Origin: Morella rubra
Lineage: Eukaryota; Streptophyta; Magnoliopsida; Fagales; Myricaceae
Assembly (NCBI GenBank): GCA_003952965.2
Contig: CM025852.1
Span: 10,818,764-10,882,763 of the forward strand
Direction of reading: 5' to 3'
Length of the DNA stretch: 64,000 nt
The notes under the pieces are model-generated. The model ran no database searches. It saw only the letters and a list, made by a program, of their open reading frames with translations, and had not been told where the DNA came from. Both the position numbers and the translations under genes were made by a program. Positions 59,260 through 64,000 of this stretch are shown here, piece by piece. Every line of letters starts with the position of its first letter. The first letter of the stretch is position 1.

Positions 59260-59894
59260 TAGGGGTGCAAGTCCGGTCCGGCATCCGCCAGAGCTCCGTC
59301 TCCGGTTAAGTTACCGGTTCCTGGAAGATGAGGTCCATGGCTTCCAGGAACCGGAACCGGAGGTAGTTTTTGAGATTTCCTAGAGGCGGAACCGGAAGCG
59401 GAAGTTTCTCCGGTTTGCCGGAAAACCGATTCCGTTATTTTTATTTTTTATTTTTTAACTTAATAGTAAAACGGCGTCGTTCTAATTTAAATAGAACGAC
59501 GTCGTTTAGTTTTTTTTTTGGGAAAAAAAATGTTTAAACAGTCGATCAAAATGTGCATTTTGAAGAAACCCTATCTCTCCAGCCTCCTTTCCCTCCCCGC
59601 AGTCCCCCCCTCTCCTTCGACCTTCGCGAGTCAGCTCTCTCTCTCTCTTTCTTCTCTTCTCTCAAATCTCTCTCTCTCTCTCTCTAGTCTCTGTATCTCT
59701 GTATCTCTCGGTCTCAATGGGGTAGACATTGGCACCAACAATAGCGAGCTGGGACGTGTTATTGGTCCTCGTGGTGAGAAGAAGCGGTTCTCTCAGCGAC
59801 AACGCCGACGACGATGCAGATGATCTCTCCCTCTCCAAACCCAAACCAAGGTCTATCTCTATGCCATTCTCTTCCTTCCTCGGATCCTCACCCA

Positions 59895-59928
<34 letters not shown>

Positions 59929-61268
59929 TTTTCTGTCTTTGATTTCCCCTGATATAAAAATAATAGCTTATATTTATCTACTGTCCGATATCTCTGCCGG
60001 AAGATTCAGGAGGATTGTTATGATCTTTGAAAGGATTGAATTTTGACTCTCTTTGGACGCTCTGATTCGCTTTCTATATAAAACATCACATAGAGAGTGT
60101 GAATCTTCTATTTTTCTCCTTTTGCTTTTTTGGAGAACAGCTATGCTTTCCAATTATTGATTTATGGTAGGCCATGAAATTTCCTTCCTTCTTTGCTCTA
60201 TACATACATATAAATTCATTTGGAATGGGCAAGTAAGCCATGTTTATTGATGGTGGGCTGTTTTGTCAGATGGGATGGTTTTATTCATTCTCTCATTTTA
60301 ATTCGAATCTCAGGGGGGGGGGCCGAGAACTCGAAAGGAAAAGATATGCAACATGCCATGCCTTAGGCTTGTGTTAGTGTGTCCGTGCGTTTATGTATAT
60401 GTGTCTGTGTAGTTGTGTGTGAGAGAGAAAGATAGTTTTCTTCTCTTGTCTGGAAGCCCTCTCTGCAGACATAGATGTCAGCCCCTGTTCGTGCTATTGG
60501 CTCTTTAGGAGTTCTAGATTAAGAAGATCATGGGAAAGTGCTTTAGCTTTTTGGGAAGGTTAATTTATTTGGCTAACAACTTGCACTAAGGGAAAAAAGG
60601 AAAAGCCTCATGGTGGATCTTGCATGAGTGATCACTCTGCTACCAGTGTCTGACTCCAATCATCATGCACAGATGCAAACATTGAAGCTCAGATTGAAAT
60701 ATTCATTTACTAAAGAGGCCTACATAATGCTAAATGCCATATCACTGTCTTCCTCCATGAGATTGTACATCAGATGCCCTATATTGCCATTATTCTTTTG
60801 ACTGCTTTCCTAGGTTTGTAAGCAAATTTTTTTGCGTGTGTATTCTAGAAACATCTTCTGTTGTGGCAGGGTTGATCCTTAGAATATTCTGTTGAGCACT
60901 ATCTGTATAAAAACCACACTCTGTACATTGGAACAATGATTGGAAATGAAAAAAAAATATCCAGTTTATTAAACAGCAATCAATTTTCTATACCAGCATA
61001 TGGAGAACCCCCATTTTGACCTCGAGTATGATATGTTTGCGAAATGTGATAAATGAATAACATCTTTATTTTTTTTTTTTTTGAAAAAAATGCTTAAATG
61101 GGTCAAAAAAATATGGCCCAAAACATTGTTGGAATTCCGATATCCGCTTCCGCTAAGTCCGCTAAGAGTCGGAAGCGGAAGCGGACTCTATTTTGGTCAT
61201 CCGCTAGTTAGCGGACCGGATGTCAGAATGTTAAATTTGCTTCCGACATAGTCCGCTATTCACCCCTA
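59260..61268. mobile_element. Non-autonomous hAT element carrying gene-like sequence
   Basis: About 2.0 kb. Termini are TAGGGGTG and its inverse CACCCCTA, flanked by 8-bp direct repeats CCTATAGG (59252-59259) and CCTAGAGG (61269-61276), 7 of 8 identical. An 8-bp duplication and this terminus are typical of hAT. Both subterminal regions are packed with CCGG/GGAACCGGA motifs (left) and CCGCTTCCG/AGCGGA motifs (right). A near-perfect palindrome around AACGGCGTCGTTCTA lies at 59469-59508. No transposase is present. The interior has a C/T-rich leader and an open segment with a donor-like site (59851), resembling the first exon and intron of a host gene. Confidence 0.78.
59560..59850 (+). pseudogene. 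Captured exon-like segment inside the hAT element
   Basis: A C/T-rich leader (about 59570-59715) is followed by a frame open from 59726 reading ASWDVLLVLVVRRSG, then an acidic NADDDADDL. It ends at a donor-like AAG-GTCTAT at 59850/59851. No ATG begins this frame; a TAG lies directly upstream and a one-base change may have removed the start. The parent gene was not recognised. Confidence 0.35.
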
Positions 61269-61276
61269 CCTAGAGG

Positions 61277-62040
61277 AACTTTAATTGATAAAAGAAAGCT
61301 CATTATATGGCCTATTTAAGTAGAGTTACGAGTTGCAGAACACAGAGCTGGGGACAGGACAGGACTGTCGAATTGGACAATGGTCGACTGGTGTTAGAGG
61401 TGGCTAGGAAATCTTTAGAATAAATGTAGCTAGTACTAGAAGATTTATATGAAAGTTGAAAAATCGGGACACAAATGTGTGGTGTCTTCGTTTTCAACGT
61501 ATTGTTGTAGTCATGAATAAGTGCACCGGATATGACAGGCAGTTCTCAATTCAGACAGGGAGATTGTACAATATACGTTGTGTATTGAGGGGGGCTTCGT
61601 ACGAGGGTTGGTGAACTTAATAGTAGTGGTATCATGAACTTAAAAGGCAAACCCTCATTCAGTCAATCTCACGGTGATATTTTTGAGTTGAAGTGGTAGA
61701 GTTTATTGGTGTTGTAAAGTTGGGTGACCATTTTGGCTGTGGCCAACCTCGGCTGTTCAGTGGAGTGCTAGTAAACACATTGAACTCCAACTCAGTCGTG
61801 GCCAGCATCGGTCGTTCATTAGAGTGACGTCTAAACACATTGAACTTGAACTTCAGTTGGCAGGTAAGCAAGCTATACCTCATGCTTAGGAACTGTAGAG
61901 TTTATTGGTGTTGTAAAGTTGGGTGACCTTGGCTGTGGAGTTCAGTGGAAGGCAAACGTGACGGAACTTGAAATGGCAGGTAAGCAAGTGCACTGTATTT
62001 GATACGCTCTACGTAAATATTATAAGGCTAATATTATATG

Positions 62041-62078
<38 letters not shown>

Positions 62079-62876
62079 GTGTCTTTATATTGAACTCGTC
62101 AAGTACTAATATTTTCGTAAGGATATAGGCGTGTCAATTTAAAACATTTACTTTATAGAAACAAACTCATGTGCTTGCTATTTATTGGAGTTATTCTACA
62201 ATAGAACTAGACGGAGTTCTTGCGAACTTCGATTAGTCCTGACCCGTTTGGAAATAGAAAACTGTGCAGGTTGACGTGGCTTTATTGGGGACTTTATGAG
62301 ATTACTTGGGATAATTTTCATATGAATACCATGATTTATCAACCCTGTTATTTTTATTCGCAAGATTTAACGTTCTCAAAATGCATTAGCTATCTCCTCC
62401 TGTACACACATATGTATATGTTTTTATTTTCTCCACTCAAAATGCATAACTTTATCTCTTTTTAAGCGTTTTTTCTGCGAATGCATAAGAATATTTTGAC
62501 ACAGGGAGTTTTGTGTGTTTTAAACTACAATATCACTAAAACTTCATATGTAAAAGCATGCAGTAATAATGAAAAAATAAAAGCAACTCAGATCATTGAT
62601 CTAATAATTCAATTATTTCTATTACAATAAAAAAGTATAAATTGATTAGTGGATAGCTGGTGGATATCGTTATCGTCCTTGATTATAAATTGTCTATAAA
62701 AAAGTAGAAGCATGCAATATAAATTGATTTGGTGCATCCATACCTCAATTATTAAATATATTCCACCATTGATCACCAAACGGTTATGAACTCTGTGTTG
62801 CGCCAATTAGAAATATTGTAGTTATTTCAATACAATGGTAGATGTTATTTATTTTCCAACTCCATGGTAATGCAGG
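61277..62876. other. Spacer with short duplications and a TA repeat
   Basis: A 34-bp block starting GTAGAGTTTATTGGTGTTGT occurs at 61696 and 61895. A GGCAGGTAAGCAAG block recurs near 61858 and 61975, and a GTAAACACATTGAACT-like block occurs twice between them. A (TA)n run lies at about 62044-62070. No gene is supported. Confidence 0.5.
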
Positions 62877-64000
62877 ATGGATCCAATTGAAAGAGTTATA
62901 ATGGATGACTCGTTAGATGATGATGACGACACAACTTTAATGGATATGGTCCATTTCATGTATATGGTTGGTCTTCGTGGCAGCCTGACGCCACAACACA
63001 CATCACTGTTACGTGGGTGTGATTACATAATTTGGTGCTTGAATGAATCCCCTCGGACATACAAGGAAAATTTTCGCTTGAAGCCACGAACGTTCCGTCG
63101 TTTATGTGCTATTTTGCATACACTTGGCCACTTGGATGAGACACAGGGAGTGTTAACGGAGGAGGCGGTTGCAATGAGTTTGATGATCATGGGACATGCC
63201 ATAGGATACCGCCAAATTGCAGATAGATTTCAACATTCGGTAGAAACAGTCGAATGTCACTTCAAGTTGACAGTCAGGGCTTTGTGCAGATTGGGCGTAC
63301 ACACCATACAACCCATGCACACAACGGGAGTGCATCCACACATCAAGAGATCAAGCAGATACTTTCCTTGGTTCCAGGTACATAAGTGTGCCATTGTATA
63401 GTTACTGTTGATTATTTCCTTCTTGATTTTTTCAATATCAGTTTCGAACAGATGACAGTATCACAGACATATACTAACTGACTCGTATTCATATTCTCTA
63501 TCTTAATGCTAACTGGACAGCACTGCATCGGCGCAATAGATGGAACCCTTGTTAAGGCTTGTGTCCCTGCGGACAGACAGGCGACATATAGATCTAGGAA
63601 GGGAACTATAACCCAGAACGTGATGTGCGTGGTTGACTTCAAAATGATGTTCACATTTGTGTACATAGGAAGGGAAGGATCTGCCAACAACTCAAGGGTG
63701 TTTATGGATGTGGTGACAAGAGAAGAGATGACTTTCCCACGACCAAGAGATGGTAAGTTCCTCTCTGTTAACATAAACTATGTAGAACACGAAATTTGTT
63801 CGAGTCAATTTGTCGTTATAAAACAAAATGTGCACTTTTTTACCTTCAGTGATCTATGGGTTTGTTTTGTTTCGAAGTCCTTAGGCGAAAAATTCTAACG
63901 TAGCCAAATTGAATATCTTGGATTATCTTCTAATATCCTTGACCATGTTTCTCATTATTTTTATGATAATTGAATTCAAACAGTAAATACCAGAAAAATT
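62877..64000 (+). CDS. PIF/Harbinger (HARBI1-like) transposase, 5' part, runs off window
   Basis: A DDE endonuclease of the PIF/Harbinger superfamily. Coding exons are 62877-63377 and 63521-63752, with a further exon beginning in the last bases (acceptor at 63983 or 63997, undecided). Exon 1 gives 167 aa with LKPRTFRRLCAIL, a predicted helix-turn-helix (VAMSLMIMGHAIGYRQIADRF) and YFPWFQ at the splice. Exon 2 continues HCIGAIDGT, with the first catalytic Asp at D174. In GSANNSRVF the family's second catalytic Asp, at +50, is Asn (N224, codon 63689-63691). Intron 1 (63378-63520) is GT-AG, phase 0; donor 2 (GTAAGT) is at 63753. No stop or frameshift is seen, so this is either an inactive transposon copy or a domesticated gene. 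The ATG at 62877 could also sit just inside an exon. Confidence 0.85.

Overview
This is eukaryotic nuclear DNA from a flowering plant. It has long AT-rich spacers, a spliced PLATZ zinc-finger gene (plant-specific family), a nuclear tRNA-Ser gene, plant L1-type LINEs, a Ty1/copia element of SIRE/Maximus character, and hAT, MULE and PIF/Harbinger pieces. The repertoire suits a dicot tree genome. No marker fixes the species, so that is inference.

Layout. 1-5.85 kb: a LINE on the minus strand whose 3' end lies outside the window. 5.9-20.6 kb: AT-rich spacer with a fold-back MULE-type MITE (6305-6683, perfect 9-bp target duplication), a second TIR-like element (about 11.84-12.41 kb), a relic LTR of the same copia family found later (about 15.13-16.0 kb) and a possible SINE (18.1-18.4 kb). 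20.6-23.95 kb: a PLATZ gene, 4 exons and 214 aa, with a duplicated upstream block. 24-34.7 kb: spacer with a cluster of small tandem duplications (30.1-31.0 kb) and tRNA-Ser(GCU) at 32076-32157. 34.76-40.55 kb: a complete-length but mutated LINE with poly(A) and a 15-bp target-site duplication. 41.2-42.8 kb: a LINE relic split by a 0.5-kb LTR mini-element.

43.9-56.6 kb is a composite, all on the minus strand. It starts with a 5'-truncated Myb-like ORF1 exon of PIF/Harbinger type. Next comes an env-position ORF with a putative plant transposon domain and its own promoter-like leader. Then follows a degenerate copia pol and gag in which the protease/pre-integrase module occurs three times in tandem, then the primer-binding site, then a 5' LTR of about 1 kb. 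A 60-bp-spaced array of a 10-bp palindrome (CGCTCGAGCG) occurs both in the LTR and just upstream of the env-position ORF. No matching 3' LTR was recognised.

56.6-64 kb: a LINE 3' fragment, an apparently intact two-exon gene for a tail-anchored GRF zinc-finger protein, a 2.0-kb non-autonomous hAT element with gene-like contents, and the 5' part of a PIF/Harbinger transposase whose second catalytic Asp appears to be Asn.

Only the PLATZ gene, the GRF gene and the tRNA look like intact host genes. The transposase runs off the window. Most other coding-like sequence is retroelement-derived and broken. The most interesting parts are the palindrome array tied to two promoters in one composite element, the threefold protease/pre-integrase module, and the fold-back MITE built from inverted 30-bp repeat arrays.
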